Origin: Zasmidium citrigriseum | Lineage: Eukaryota; Ascomycota; Dothideomycetes; Mycosphaerellales; Mycosphaerellaceae | NCBI GenBank assembly: GCA_002786025.1 | Contig: NHNW01000010.1 | Span: forward strand, 248,001-312,000 | DNA length: 64,000 bases | Direction of reading: 5' to 3' | Shown here: positions 32,811 through 44,323 of the stretch, in pieces | Layout of the letters: each line of letters begins with the position of its first letter | Position numbering within the stretch: the first letter of the stretch is position 1 | Translations under genes and position numbers: made by a program | Notes under the pieces: generated by a model | Told to the model about the DNA's origin: nothing | What the model saw: only the letters and a program-made list of their open reading frames with translations | Databases searched by the model: none

Positions 32811-35705
32811 TGCGTCTGGCGTGCTGTCGACTATCACTCACCCACTAGCCTAGTCCTGCAGTCCAGCATGGCGCGCATGGACGCAACCACTGACCAGGAC
32901 CCGGGCTGTCTAGCTCTGGCATCATCTCAACGGCGACGAGCAGCAGGCCAGAAGGAAGAGCCTTTGCAGAGCAGCCGGGCCGCGGAATGCGGGCCATCGC
33001 CCAGTGCTGCTGGCACCGAACGTGGGCGGCCCTTTGCGTGTCACTAGTGCGGGCTCTACTGAGATGAGTGCGCACTCCACGTCCGACTCTCGTCCTCTGC
33101 GACGCCCAGGGATCCTCAAGAACCCTCGGGCGGCCAGTCGTGGGCGGCGTGGACTGCTGCACGCACGCACGGCGCCGTGGGTGCGATGGCGGTGCGGTGA
33201 CATGCGTAGCAGCCATACGTCCGTCACCTCATGCATGAGATGCGCCGCTTTTGGCCTGTCCGCAGCCGTGGTCCCAGGTACAGCGAAGTGGCCCTGACAA
33301 GCTCCGTCGAACGCATTTGCCGCGAGCTATGCACCTAACCCTCGCAGCCGGCTCGCACCATTCCAGAGCTGCGGAAGAACTAGCGCTCGAGCCACCCAGC
33401 GCGTGTCCAGCAGTGTGAGCACCGCCGCCGCTGTGCATCAGCAGCCATCCGATGCAGCCGGCGCCAGGCTCGCTGCCACTGTATCATCGTCACTGCGCCT
33501 ACACCACACCGGCCAACAATTCCTCCTGCAGACGAGACGCCCGCCTCGTTGGCTGCCGCGAGCGCTCCTACAAGCGAGCCTGTTCCTGAGGGATCGCCTA
33601 GCTCGCAGGTGGCTGGTCCTCTGACGACTTCATCCTCGCGCCCGCCCACGGCACTTCTTGCACCATCCACTGCACCCTGCCGTTTTCGAGCAACTGCGCA
33701 ACCGTTGCGGTGCCAGCTCTCCCGAGACACACCTTTTGCAGAGCACTGCTGCTGTCTCGACGATGATGCTGCCTCTCGCCCCCATGCACGATGCCCTGTG
33801 CCATCTCGCGCGTCTTGTCAATCGCAGTAGTGATGGTCGCTGTGACTGTTCATCCCGCGACATGTCTTCTTGCGCCGCTTGTCACCACTACTAATTTGTG
33901 CACGGCGGCATGCGCATCGGCTCGTTACAGCCTTTTCGACCCATGGCGCTGGCTGTTTCTGACGTTGTTGGTTCGAGATTGGGCATCAACGTGCTATGAC
34001 TTGCGCCGTTCCTCTTCCGCCGCAGCCATGCGCAGATCACGATGTTGGTACCCCCGTCTACGACACCGCGATCTTGCGAGAGAGATTGCTCTTACCTCGT
34101 CGTCGTCTCTGATACAGGGCGGACGCCGTAGTCGACTGGGACAAGTCGCGCATGGAATCAAGGATGCTGACCCTGGTCCTGGCGACGCCATAGGGGGAGT
34201 CGACCCGAGGAAATGGATCGTCGTGATGTGGGCGCAAACTTGTGGAACGCGTCTTCGTGGCGGCGCCGTCGTGTTTCGCTCCCGTGAGCTTGGGAGCTGG
34301 GGCTGCCGTCCCGTGTCCCATCGCTGGCCGAAGGCCCGCAGGCCGTAGGCGAAGTAGTGGTGGGGCCATCTGCGTCAAGCAGAAACGTTGTCGCATCTTC
34401 GAGAAGTCATGTGCAGTGGCTGCTCCGTATATCCATCTCAGAGCAGTGCCCGTACGTATTGCCGTCTGGTAGCTAGAACGTGGATTCCAACTCACCAAAC
34501 CTGATTGAAATCAAGCTCTTCGCCCACTCTTGCCCGTTGCGCTTTCGTTAGTCTACTTCTGGTGCAAAGGCGCAATCGACGCTTGTCCGGTGGTCGTCAA
34601 CATGGCGAGGGATAGTCAGCAGCACCGCAGATGAAGTCAATTTGGACATTTAGCGCCGGCAATAACCGCAAGCTCGCAGCGTCTTGGTCTTGGTGGGGCA
34701 GGCTCCCGCTGACCGCCAGCACAGAAGCAACCTCCTCACAAAAAGCGGCGTGCGTGATTCGACACAGCGCCCGATTTTCTCTCGACGTGCACCTATTATA
34801 TCACCGCGCCGTCTGCGCTGTCGCTTCCTGCTGCTCCTCCTGCACGAATGCTAGACAGCGGCCTGCGCGCTGGCGTCTAGCTCTGCACACCGCACAACCA
34901 CCTGCTGTTCCTCCTCTGCCCTCGCCTGCAGGCCGGGCGTCTTCCTCCCCTGACTCTCGCAAATTACCGCCTGGATGCTCGTGCCAGGCCTGGTGCTAGT
35001 AGGCTCACCAGCTGCGCTACGAGCTCCCCAATCTCGCGCCAGTCGAACCTTCGCGTCCGCTGTCGATTTCCAGAAGGAAACGAGAAACACGCTTTAACGT
35101 TTGCGCGGAGACGGCTTCCGTACACGTGGTGCTGCATCGGATCTCAACCTTACTTCTGCCGGACCGCTCATTCGTTACACACCCCGGCGAACTCGTCTTT
35201 GGCTCCGGCTACGCTGCACCGCCTTCGCCAGCCCGTGCAGTGGTCGGCGTTGCGTGGGCTGGCGACGCTGGCCGTGTGGTGTGCGCGCCGCGAAGAGCAA
35301 ACGCACTTGGATGTCGCCGCCAGGTCCGCAAGGTTTGGCCTCACCTCATTCCCGGCTCCCGCAATCTCAGATGTGCGAGTCAAGTTCCCGGCGTCGGCTA
35401 GCGTCTGTCTTCTGTCATCCCGGTCTCGATACGATGACCAACGCATTCGCAATCCTGCAGCGCGAACGGGCATGTACCTGTTTCCTGCGGAGGAGACGTG
35501 TGCGGTGTTGGGGACAACTACTTCGGACGAACAGGACAGCAGCAGCGCGGTTTGCGCCGGTACTCAAGCCAAGCTGACTCGCAGCAGGTTGCGGGAGACG
35601 TGCAGCCGCGAGCGCATGACATCGGGTCTGGTGCATTCAAGCCATGTTGGCCACGTGTGCGTTCCGCCCCCGCCGCCGCAGAACCGCGCGCTCGCTCGCC
35701 CACCA

Positions 35706-35721
35706 CATCCATCCATCCATC
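35706..35721. repeat. (CATC)4 microsatellite
   Basis: Four perfect CATC units inside the gene-poor stretch. Only of interest as a marker. Confidence 0.7.
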
Positions 35722-37386
35722 CACCTTCTGTACTCGGTTACACATGCTTCGAAGCCTCCGACGTCTGCTGCAGTGCGCCATTCGCGCGACAACTGCACGA
35801 ATGCATGAATGCAGATGGAACCATGGCACCATCCACACACAACACTTCCCTGCCCACCACGTTGTGGCTGCAGCAGAGCCTGCAGACGTGACACCTCCAA
35901 CCCATCCGCTGCAACTACCCTCGGTCAGTCTCGGCCACTCTCATCTCGCGCATCGCCCATCTGACATCGATTGATGCACGTCATTCCAAATGAAGCGCCA
36001 TGTCCGATGCGTCTGACGACGTCTTTGCTTTGGTAAGACTCTGTCACTAGCAGGAAACAGAGCTCTGTCGTGGCCAGCCACTACTGGTCAGGCTTTGAGG
36101 CGAGTGCTTTTTGAACCATGAAACCCTCCCCACGACGTGGACGCCGTACGTATCTCCGCGACCAATTGACATTGTGACGAAGGAGGGATGATGGCGCCTG
36201 CACATCGACGAGACGAACTGGCTCGCGTGGCCGTAGTGAATGTCGCAGCCACAGTTTCTATCTTCGCTGAATGAGGGGAGCTGTGCTTGTCGGACTTTGC
36301 TCTACTTAGTGAGTAGCCATCCAGATGAAATCAATGCATTATGAACGCTCCCTGACGGCTTGTGCAACAGGTTCCTCCGCATAGCCTTGATCGACCCGTC
36401 TTCAAGATTAAGTACCACCCATGAGAACAGTGTGCAACCCACACGCCAAAGCGGCAATGCTATAGATTAAGTGTGCCACATACGTCGCCAGCTGTTGCAG
36501 CGTCGGTCATGCAGGGACCACAGGTTGACGTTGAACAAGATCGGCTTCAGCGTGCATCAAATGCGGCTGACGACATATTGGTGAACCAGATCTTCCCATG
36601 CGGCTCCAATCGAATGGTTCAGCCACCTCCATGTACAGTGACACGTTCACCCCATGGCTCTGTACGAGCACTACGAAACCAGAGGAGCTGAGTATACCAT
36701 GGATGACAGCTTCCGGCTACGCATTCCATATGCACAGCACGATGTGCGACTACTGTCAAGACTACGGCGCTGTGCGTGGGATGGTGTCTGGCGGGAGGTG
36801 TCGCACACATCCAGACTGGAACTATGCCCACGCTTTCCATGCGCATGCACCTGGGCCGTGTCCATGTGGATTAGCACACGAGCAGCCGCATGGTTGGAAA
36901 TGGACATTGCATTTCACTTGCCGCTAGAGCATGTCAGCTGTCTGGTGGACCACAGGTCGATGGCTATCTAGCTGCATTGGTCCCATAATAGCGCACTGCA
37001 TGTCATCGGAGCTTGTGCTATTGTCTAACGCCACGAGGCCATGATTTCGCCGATGGCAGCGCGTGACGAGGTATCGTGGGTAAGTACTAGCATCGAATCC
37101 TTTTCAGGAGACTTTTCAATCCACGCTCGAACCTTCGCGCACGTTAATGCTGCTGTAGGAAGTCTATGTCTGTTCGCCGTGCAGTAGATTCTCCTTCACG
37201 TGAAGTCAAAAGATGCGGCTAGACGAATGCTGGAGAGAGCGCCGAAACTTCGGGCAGGAAGCTCCCCACCTATGCGGGCAACTGCAATCACTTCGACATC
37301 ACCTTCGTCTGGAGTTTCCAAAACCCATCCCCCCAAAAAGCAAACAACATCCTTTCCACTAACCTCACACCAAGCCACGCGCCATC

Positions 37387-38549
37387 ATGCCCGAAATCAA
37401 GAAATACCAAATCACCGAGCCATACCTCAATCTGCAATGTGGCCTAGGCGAGGCGCCACATTGGGAGAGCTCCAGGAACTCGCTCCGCTTCGTCGACATC
37501 GTCAAGAAGCAGATGCACTTCGTCGACCTATCACAGGGGCCGTCATCCCACAAGCAGCATAGCCTCGACTACAACATTGGCTGCACGGCGGACATCGAAG
37601 GCAATGACGAGGAGTTTGCTTTTGGGGGCAAGACCGGGTATGGCGTTTTCAACCGCCGCACCGGAGAACATCGGATCATTAAAGCGATGTGGACGGACGA
37701 GGAGAGGAAGGAGGATGGTGGTGGGAAGCCGGGTGTTGGGAAGAACAAGGAGGAGAGGATGAGGTCGAATGATGGCGCCGTTGATGTAAGTTCAATCTTC
37801 TACTTGGGGCACGCTTGCCATGTTCAGCAGACAGGGATTGCTGAGTTGGGGTTTGTAGGCCAAGGGACGTTTCTTCGCTGGTGCCATGAATGATCCCGCT
37901 CTTGTCGGAGAAAACTTCACTGATGAAGGTGCGTGGGGTGTTTCGTGAGATTGCAGTGGCGATTGAGTTTCTGACTTGCGACATTGATAAGGTGTTCTTT
38001 TTCGGCTGGATCCTGATCTGAGCCTGCACAGGGTGAAGGAGGGTGTGACCATTCCCAATGGCACGTCCTGGTCTGCGGACAACAAGACCATGTTCTTTAC
38101 GGATTCTCCATCGGGCAAGATCATGGCTTATCCCTACGTAGTCGAGACTGGTGAGGCGAAATGGTCGGAGGGCAAGCCCTTCTTCACTTGCCCATACGAG
38201 GGTGCCGTTCCTGATGGTAAGTATGCTGTGTATGTTCTTTCAGGACTTGCTGACAGTCCGTTTAGGTCACTGCCAGGACCAGGAGGGCCACTTCTGGGTC
38301 GCCTTATTCGGTGCCAGCAAAGTCGTCAGAGTCGATCCCAGCGGCAAAATTGTTGCTGAAGTCGAATTGCCTACCCGCTGCGTGACATGTCCTACTTTGT
38401 GCGGCACAGAGTTGTTCATCACCACCGCCTCTGAACTGGACCCGGAGAAGTATCCTTGGAGCACCAAGTACCAAGGAGGGATCTTCAAGATAGACGTTGG
38501 CGTGAAAGGCAAGCCGTTAAACAGATTCAAGATGGCTGGCAAGGCATAG
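37387..38549 (+). CDS. SMP-30/gluconolactonase/LRE-like protein
   Basis: Four exons, 37387-37785, 37859-37928, 37992-38216 and 38266-38549, with introns of 73, 63 and 49 bp, give 325 residues. The second exon, only 70 bp, was deduced from splice phase and the family's KGRFFAG stretch. The six-bladed beta-propeller family hydrolyses sugar lactones or related esters and binds a divalent metal. Its expected ligands are visible: Glu in GLGEAPHW, Asn in TIPNGTSWS, and Asp in FFTDSPSG. No signal peptide is seen, so a cytosolic lactonase is likely. The substrate is unknown. A low-complexity insert (about residues 105-130, Gly/Lys/Glu/Arg-rich) lies just before the first intron. Confidence 0.9.
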
Positions 38550-38689
38550 AAGTCATTTCCATCGAAAGGCTATTCTTGAGGTATCGACATGGCACATAGA
38601 CATAGAAGCCGTTGGCCGCCAAAAGTATGGGGTTTGTCGGATGTATTGATCCTGACGACAAGAGCAAGCAGACACAGTCCGATATTTGT

Positions 38690-39970
38690 CTATGCCTGCG
38701 TCCCAGCTGCCATCGTTCGCTCCAAAAGATCCACGAAGTCGTCCGGCAGCTCTCTCCAGTTGCTGACCCATCCATATTCCACCACGGTCTGCTCGAAGCT
38801 CGCATGCAATCCCCAGAACAATTCTTCGTCCACAATGAGTCTTCCATCCCTACTTCTCAAGTAGTTCTCCCATTCTCGCCAGACACACTTGGCAATAGCT
38901 CTGCACCGAATTGGGACCGACACGTCTTTGCCCAGAGAGTTGTTCGCCGTCCACATGTTCTCGAGGATGTCTTCGTGGTCTATGCACATGATGCGAATGT
39001 TCTGTTCGGCCGCTTGCTGCTCACGTTCCAGGTACTCTGTGCAAGTGCTGATCAAGTCAATCATCGTTGAGTCGAGATGCTCCATGATTTCAACATCATT
39101 ATCCTCTTGAGGATGTTGCACGCTCAGGTCTCCCTCACAACGTTCAAGACTGTATTGCTGATATGGTGTTGATTGGCTCTTGTCGCATCCAATAGTGCCG
39201 TAGCTAGGCAGGCTGTAGCGACCGCATTTTATACGGGTCTTGCGTGTGTCGGGATGGAAAGAGACTTTGCGATGCTGATAGCTGGCAGCTCGATCTGAAG
39301 GAGTATGTTGGTGTGATGCTTTGGGAACTTCTAGGTAGGTCCTCGGCTGCCGGAGTTTCTGTACACTTAGTTGACTGTCGTTCGAGCGCGGTGTTTGTTG
39401 CTTGAAAGCTTTGGTCGTTGGTATGTTGGTTGCCCGTATCCATTCGGAGCTCGAGAAGCGGTGCGGAACGTCTCTGTCTGCAGGATGAATGTCGCGACTT
39501 GGCTGTTTTCGAAGTTTCCGAGTATGGTATAGATCGCTCTCGCAGTGAGGACACGAGCTGCTCGTGCCAAACCATTCGTATATACAACCGAAACAGAAGA
39601 CGTGGTTGCAATTCGTCTCCACTGGGTCTCGAACACGTCCTTGACAGATGGGGCACAGGACCTGTGAATGAGCTTCGTCTGCCGTTTGTAGCCCAAAGAA
39701 GCGAAGCTCTTCTAGAGTTGGAGGTGGCGTTCGGTGGTAGAAATGCTGGGGCGATGTTGTCCGATGAAGCCGATGGAAGGTGTTGTCCATTGGACCATGA
39801 GGTTGAACCGGTATTGGCTGTAAGAGGAGCATGTTCGTGGACGCGTTTGTTATTGTGCTTCTGTTTTGGTCTCGGTATTTGAGCAGCAATGAATGCCAAC
39901 GAGCTGTTGAGGACGAGAAGAAAAGAAAGAGACGGAAGCAGACGGAGAGCAAGGGCAAGGCCAGCAGCAT
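38690..39970 (-). CDS. RING-finger protein, probable E3 ubiquitin ligase
   Basis: Single exon, 426 residues from the ATG at 39970. A C3HC4 RING is complete: Cys106, Cys109, Cys121, His123, Cys126, Cys129, Cys140, Cys143 (CPICQGRVRDPVETN to CPHC). RING proteins recruit an E2 enzyme and move ubiquitin to targets. The middle (160-270) is Ser/Gln/Arg-rich. The C-terminal 150 residues are helical and look conserved (CVWREWENYLRS, ELFWGLHASFEQTV). The first 45 residues from 39970 include a hydrophobic stretch that could be a membrane anchor, but a second ATG at 39832 (MLLLQPIPV) would give a soluble 380-residue protein. The start is undecided. Confidence 0.82.
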   Translation of the reverse strand: MLLALPLLSVCFRLFLFFSSSTARWHSLLLKYRDQNRSTITNASTNMLLLQPIPVQPHGPMDNTFHRLHRTTSPQHFYHRTPPPTLEELRFFGLQTADEAHSQVLCPICQGRVRDPVETNCNHVFCFGCIYEWFGTSSSCPHCESDLYHTRKLRKQPSRDIHPADRDVPHRFSSSEWIRATNIPTTKAFKQQTPRSNDSQLSVQKLRQPRTYLEVPKASHQHTPSDRAASYQHRKVSFHPDTRKTRIKCGRYSLPSYGTIGCDKSQSTPYQQYSLERCEGDLSVQHPQEDNDVEIMEHLDSTMIDLISTCTEYLEREQQAAEQNIRIMCIDHEDILENMWTANNSLGKDVSVPIRCRAIAKCVWREWENYLRSRDGRLIVDEELFWGLHASFEQTVVEYGWVSNWRELPDDFVDLLERTMAAGTQA

Positions 39971-40530
39971 TCAAACCTTTTCTTCGCCGTCTCTCCTTTT
40001 TCGCGCTGTTGCCGTAGGTACATACATACCGACTGCAATTAGACATCACGTAGTGACGCAGTCAGTCGTCCCATTGGGAGGGAAACGGTTCGCGACATTA
40101 GATCTGCGCGTTCAACCAGGCGGAAGCAGAAACACTTCCACGCGCTGCATCTATCCACATGCTAGTCCTGCGCCGGGGAGATGCGTTATTCGAGAACATC
40201 TTGCGCGCTGTCAGAGATACAAACAACCTTATGTCTGTTGGATAGAATGTGATGTTTTGACGGAGTAATTGAGTTGGCGAGTACCATGGTTTGGAAGGAG
40301 TGATGTCTGAGGAGTGCCTGCCGCCGGAGCCCACTCCGCGGTCGATCTTTCGTCACTTTCGGTCTGGTTGTACCTTCCCAAAACAGTCAACATCCATCAA
40401 CACTGTACCCGAGGTCACCGAAGAGCTCCCGTTTCCACGTCTCTTCTAGCTCCTCAGCACAGTAAATGATTCAAAAGAAGTAGGGGGAAACATTTTGGGG
40501 AGGTGAAAACCAACAAGAACACCTACCACA
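39971..40530. other. Divergent promoter, RING gene and SSADH
   Basis: 560 bp between two divergent starts. No gene or clear site recognised. Confidence 0.45.
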
Positions 40531-42272
40531 ATGAAGGCCTTCCTCAGAACCACCCCCGCGATCCGCTCGCAAATCACACGAACGAACCACCTCAGATTAC
40601 TCTCGAGACCGGCTGCTGCGAGCATTCATACTGTGCCCGACCTCAAGGACAAGAGCCTGTTCAAAGAGCAATGCTACATCAATGGACAATGGGTCAATGC
40701 AAAGTCGGGCAAGACCTTTGAGGTCCACGACCCATCAACAGGCAAGGTGATTGGAACAATGCCGGAGATGAACAAGGACGATGTCAATCTGGCGATCAAG
40801 GCCGCAGCAGATGCTTTCCCTTCGTTCAAGAAGACGACTGGGCGACAGAGGGCTCGAATGCTGCGGAAGTGGTACGACTTGATGGTTGAGAACAGCGAGG
40901 ACATTGCCAAATTAATCACTTGGGAGAATGGAAAGCCATTGAACGATTCAAAGGGCGAAGTGGCATACGCAGCGAGCTTTTACGAATGGTTCAGTGAAGA
41001 GGCGCCTAGACTATATGGTGATACTATCCCCGCGACTGTGGCTGGCAACAGAGTATACACTGTCAAGGATCCTGTCGGTGTCTGCGGTCTCATCACTCCG
41101 TGAGTCTCGTATACTCGCTTTTCCTTCTAAGCTAATGGTGACATAGATGGAACTTTCCTGCTGCCATGATTACGCGAAAGATTGGTCCTGCCCTTGCTGC
41201 CGGATGTACCGTAGTTGCAAAGTCTCCTGGCGAGACTCCTTACACGGCCGCTGCCTTGATCGAGCTGGCTCATCGTGCAGGCATTCCTCCAGGTGTTGTC
41301 AATGTCGTTACCTCACTCGAAAACACTGCCGAAGTTGGCGAGGCCATCACTTCGTCAGATACCGTCAAGAAAGTTAGCTTTACTGGATCCACTGGCGTTG
41401 GCAAGCTCTTGATGAAGCAATCGTCAGATACCCTGAAGAAGCTTTCATTTGAGCTTGGTGGCAATGCTCCTTTCATCGTCTTCGACGATGCTGACCTGGA
41501 GACTGCCGTCAACGGAGCAATCGCAAGCAAGTTCCGTGGTATGTCAGCTATATCGTTGCATGACTTTGATATTTACTTACTTCACCCTTAGGAAGCGGCC
41601 AGACGTGTGTCTGTGCGAACAGAATCTACGTGCAGAAAGGCATCTACGACAGCTTCGCAAAGGCTTTCACGGAGAAGGTCAACCAATTCAAGGTTGGCCC
41701 CGGCTTCCAGGAAGGTGTTACCCACGGCCCCTTGATTCACGACCGGGCAGTCAGCAAAGTCCAGGACCATGTCGATGATGCTGTTCAGCATGGCGGCAAA
41801 GTGCTCGCCGGTGGCCAGAAACTGCCAGATCTCGGATCAAACTTCTTTGCACCGACTGTTATCAGGGACATGAACAAGACCATGAAGATTGCGTCTGAGG
41901 AAACCTTCGGTCCCGTTGCTGCCCTTTTCCCATTCGAGACTGAGGCTGAGGTCGTCAACCTGGCCAACTCTGCCGAAGTCGGACTGGCTGGGTACTTCTT
42001 CTCAAAGGATACCCAGAGATGCTATAGGGTGGCCGAAGCATTGCAGTTTGGCATGGTGGGTATCAACACTGGTATTATCAGCGATCCAGCGGCTCCGTTC
42101 GGAGGTGTAAAGGTATGTCACATGAGACTCTTGTGTTTGAGATTTGCAATGATGGCTAACACTTTGACAGCACTCCGGCTTTGGGCGTGAGGGATCGAAA
42201 TATGGCATCGATGAGTACGTCACCATCAAGACGATGACAGTCGGTGGAATTGGCGAACTTCAAGGATCATGA
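40531..42272 (+). CDS. Succinate-semialdehyde dehydrogenase, mitochondrial-type
   Basis: Four exons, 40531-41099, 41147-41538, 41592-42112 and 42171-42272, with introns of 47, 53 and 58 bp, give 527 residues. The enzyme oxidises succinate semialdehyde to succinate with NAD(P)+, the last step of the GABA shunt. ALDH landmarks: the WNFPAAMI cofactor-site loop, [19 protein letters not shown] with the general-base Glu, and the nucleophile in [24 protein letters not shown] near the end is typical of SSADH. The N-terminus ([20 protein letters not shown]) is basic and lacks acidic residues, so mitochondrial import is likely. Other ALDH substrates are possible, but the pattern fits SSADH best. Confidence 0.9.
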
Positions 42273-42394
42273 AACGTTCATGTAGGCATATGAGACGATG
42301 ATGCAAATGCAAATAGACTACTTTCATGTGAAATGCCAAGAATCTTGAGCCGAGCACATCTGCACCTCGCAGCTTGAGCTTCGACCTCACCACA
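42273..42394. promoter_or_regulatory. Compact intergenic region before mitochondrial TyrRS
   Basis: Only 122 bp separate the SSADH stop and the TyrRS ATG on the same strand. The TyrRS promoter must lie here or within the end of SSADH. No specific element was recognised. Confidence 0.35.
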
Positions 42395-44128
42395 ATGTCG
42401 CCCAACTTCACCAAACTGCTTTCCAGGCGAGCATATGTCTGCCCACGATGCATCTCCCGACAACGAGGGTTCCATACTTCCAGACGAGCTCAGCAGAGCG
42501 TCGTCCAGGTGCTGGAAGAACGAGGATTGATCAATCAAATTGCCGGGTACGCGTCTCGATAATACAATAAGAGATAATGGCGTTGACTATGAACGTAGTG
42601 ACCGAAATGCCCTCGAAAACCTCCTCCGCACGCGAAAAATGGGCATCTATGCCGGCATCGATCCCACCGCTCCCTCCCTCCATCTCGGCCATCTCCTCCC
42701 GTACATGGTGCTCTTCTGGCTCTACCACCACGGGCATCATGTAGTCAGCCTAGTCGGCGGCGCGACGTCAAAAGTGGGAGATCCGAGTGGAAGACTTGTT
42801 TCAAGAGCAAAGACAGCGGAGTCGGTGATGCAAGCCAACTTTGAGGCTATGTATGCGCAGGTTGGGGGCTTGTGGGAGAATGTTCTGCGGTATGGCAAGA
42901 GACATGGGATTGATCGGAATGGTGTGGGGAAGAGGGAGCTCTTGAACAATGCGGAGTGGCTGGATGGGTTGGGGATCTTGCAGTTTTTGAAGATGATGGG
43001 GAATGGCATGAGGTTGGGTGCTATGCTTGGTCGGGATACGTGAGTGAGTTCGCAAAGGCGCAGACTCGGGACAAGAGGCTGATGAGTGAAATACAGGGTA
43101 CGGAACAAGATGGAGAAGGGAGACGGCATGTCGTTTGCTGAGTTCACATATCCTCTTTTGCAAGGCTGGGACTGGTGGCAGATGTACCACGACCGAGCGA
43201 TCCAGGTGCAAGTGGGCGGAGGTGATCAGTACGGCAATATAATTGCTGGTATGGATGCGGTCAACTACATCGCTCAGAACGAAGCCGAGTCGAGTGGGCG
43301 GAGAGACTGGCTTGATTCGGAGGGGAGGCTGAAGGAAGATCTGTCGCCCTTTGGGTTGACTGTGCCTCTCTTGACCACGTCTAGTGGGGAGAAGTTTGGC
43401 AAGAGCGCTGGTAATGCGGTTTGGTTAGATGCCAACCTAACATCGCCATTCGATCTATATGGAGTGAGCATTTACCTTTTCTACGCAGAGAAGATACCAG
43501 GCTAACAGACTAACAGTTCCTCCTTCGCTCCGCAGACGAAGATGTCGAGAGATACCTCAAACTCTTCACCTTCGTTCCCATCTCGGATGTGAAAGCCATA
43601 ATGGACCAGCACACGCAAGATCCAGGCAAACGAAAAGCTCAACACCTCCTCGCGGCCGAAGTCTTGGAGCTGGTCCACGGCGCAGAAGTAGCAGCAAAGA
43701 CGCAAGCCGAACATCAGGCCATGCGAGCTCCCACACTCGCTTCCTTATCGCGCTCGTCGAACAGCGAGAGCGAATCAGCCGAGCAACGAACGAAGCTCCC
43801 GAGGTCGTTGGTACACAACACAGCGTTCGGCCGCATACTCTATCATGCCGGTCTGGTAGCCTCGAAGTCGGAAGGAGCACGGCTAATCAGTAAGGGCGGT
43901 GTCTACGTCGCCTCGCAGAAGAAGGGCGAGGATGGTGAGTTGGCCTTCACTCAGATCAAGGAGCAACAACCATCTGAAGTGGAAAGTCTGCTGGTTGATG
44001 GACTCCTGATCTTAAGACTCGGCAAGTGGAAGGTGCGAGTGATCGAAGTCATGCCAGACGACGAGTTCGATGCAGAGAGGCACGAAGCTCCCGGATGGAG
44101 TGAGCACAAGTCAAGTCGGCAGGGATAA
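42395..44128 (+). CDS. MSY1: Mitochondrial tyrosyl-tRNA synthetase
   Basis: Four exons, 42395-42546, 42599-43039, 43097-43463 and 43517-44128, with introns of 52, 57 and 53 bp, give 523 residues. The class I catalytic core has HLGH (residues 79-82, the HIGH motif), DPSGR, the DQYGN tyrosine-site loop, and KFGKS (297-301, the KMSKS motif). The N-terminus (MSPNFTKLLSRRAYVCPRC) is basic and acid-poor, fitting import into mitochondria. The C-terminal part holds an S4-like RNA-binding region (SKSEGARLISKGGVYV). Gaps between exons were placed by phase and by the family sequence (PFDLYG then FLLRSADEDVERYL). It charges mitochondrial tRNA-Tyr. Confidence 0.94.
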
Positions 44129-44323
44129 ATGTGAAAGGTCACTCTTCTTGCCCTATCAACACTGGAATCCAAAAAACGCTAAGAGAAGAGCCGTCGCTCA
44201 TAAGAAGTAAATGTCCAATCAACCCATATTTCCAACACCAATGCTGAATGTACAAAAAACGCTCTGGGTATCATCAAGTCGGAGAAAAAGGAAACACTAT
44301 GCAACAGTCTGGACCCCCACCGA

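Larger units (their letters stand above)
32399..37386. other. Gene-poor region, bZIP upstream and SMP-30 promoter
   Basis: About 5 kb, GC-rich, between the divergent bZIP and SMP-30-like genes. Open frames up to 230 codons overlap on several strands and are low-complexity, so I treat them as chance frames. The first 400 bp hold ACAGG-type repeats (pyrimidine-rich in the bZIP sense), consistent with a 5' leader. A (CATC)4 tract lies at 35706-35721. No transposon, tRNA or known protein motif found. Confidence 0.4.

Noticed and set aside
33004..35974. Open frames of 60-230 codons on both strands
   Set aside because: They overlap each other in many frames, are low-complexity and show no motif, which fits stop-poor GC-rich non-coding DNA.
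36000..36090. ATG at 36000 (MSDASDDVFAL) followed by a canonical GTAAGA donor and a plausible acceptor near 36090
   Set aside because: The joined frame ends after a few more codons and resembles nothing. It looks like a chance splice-like layout in the gene-poor region.
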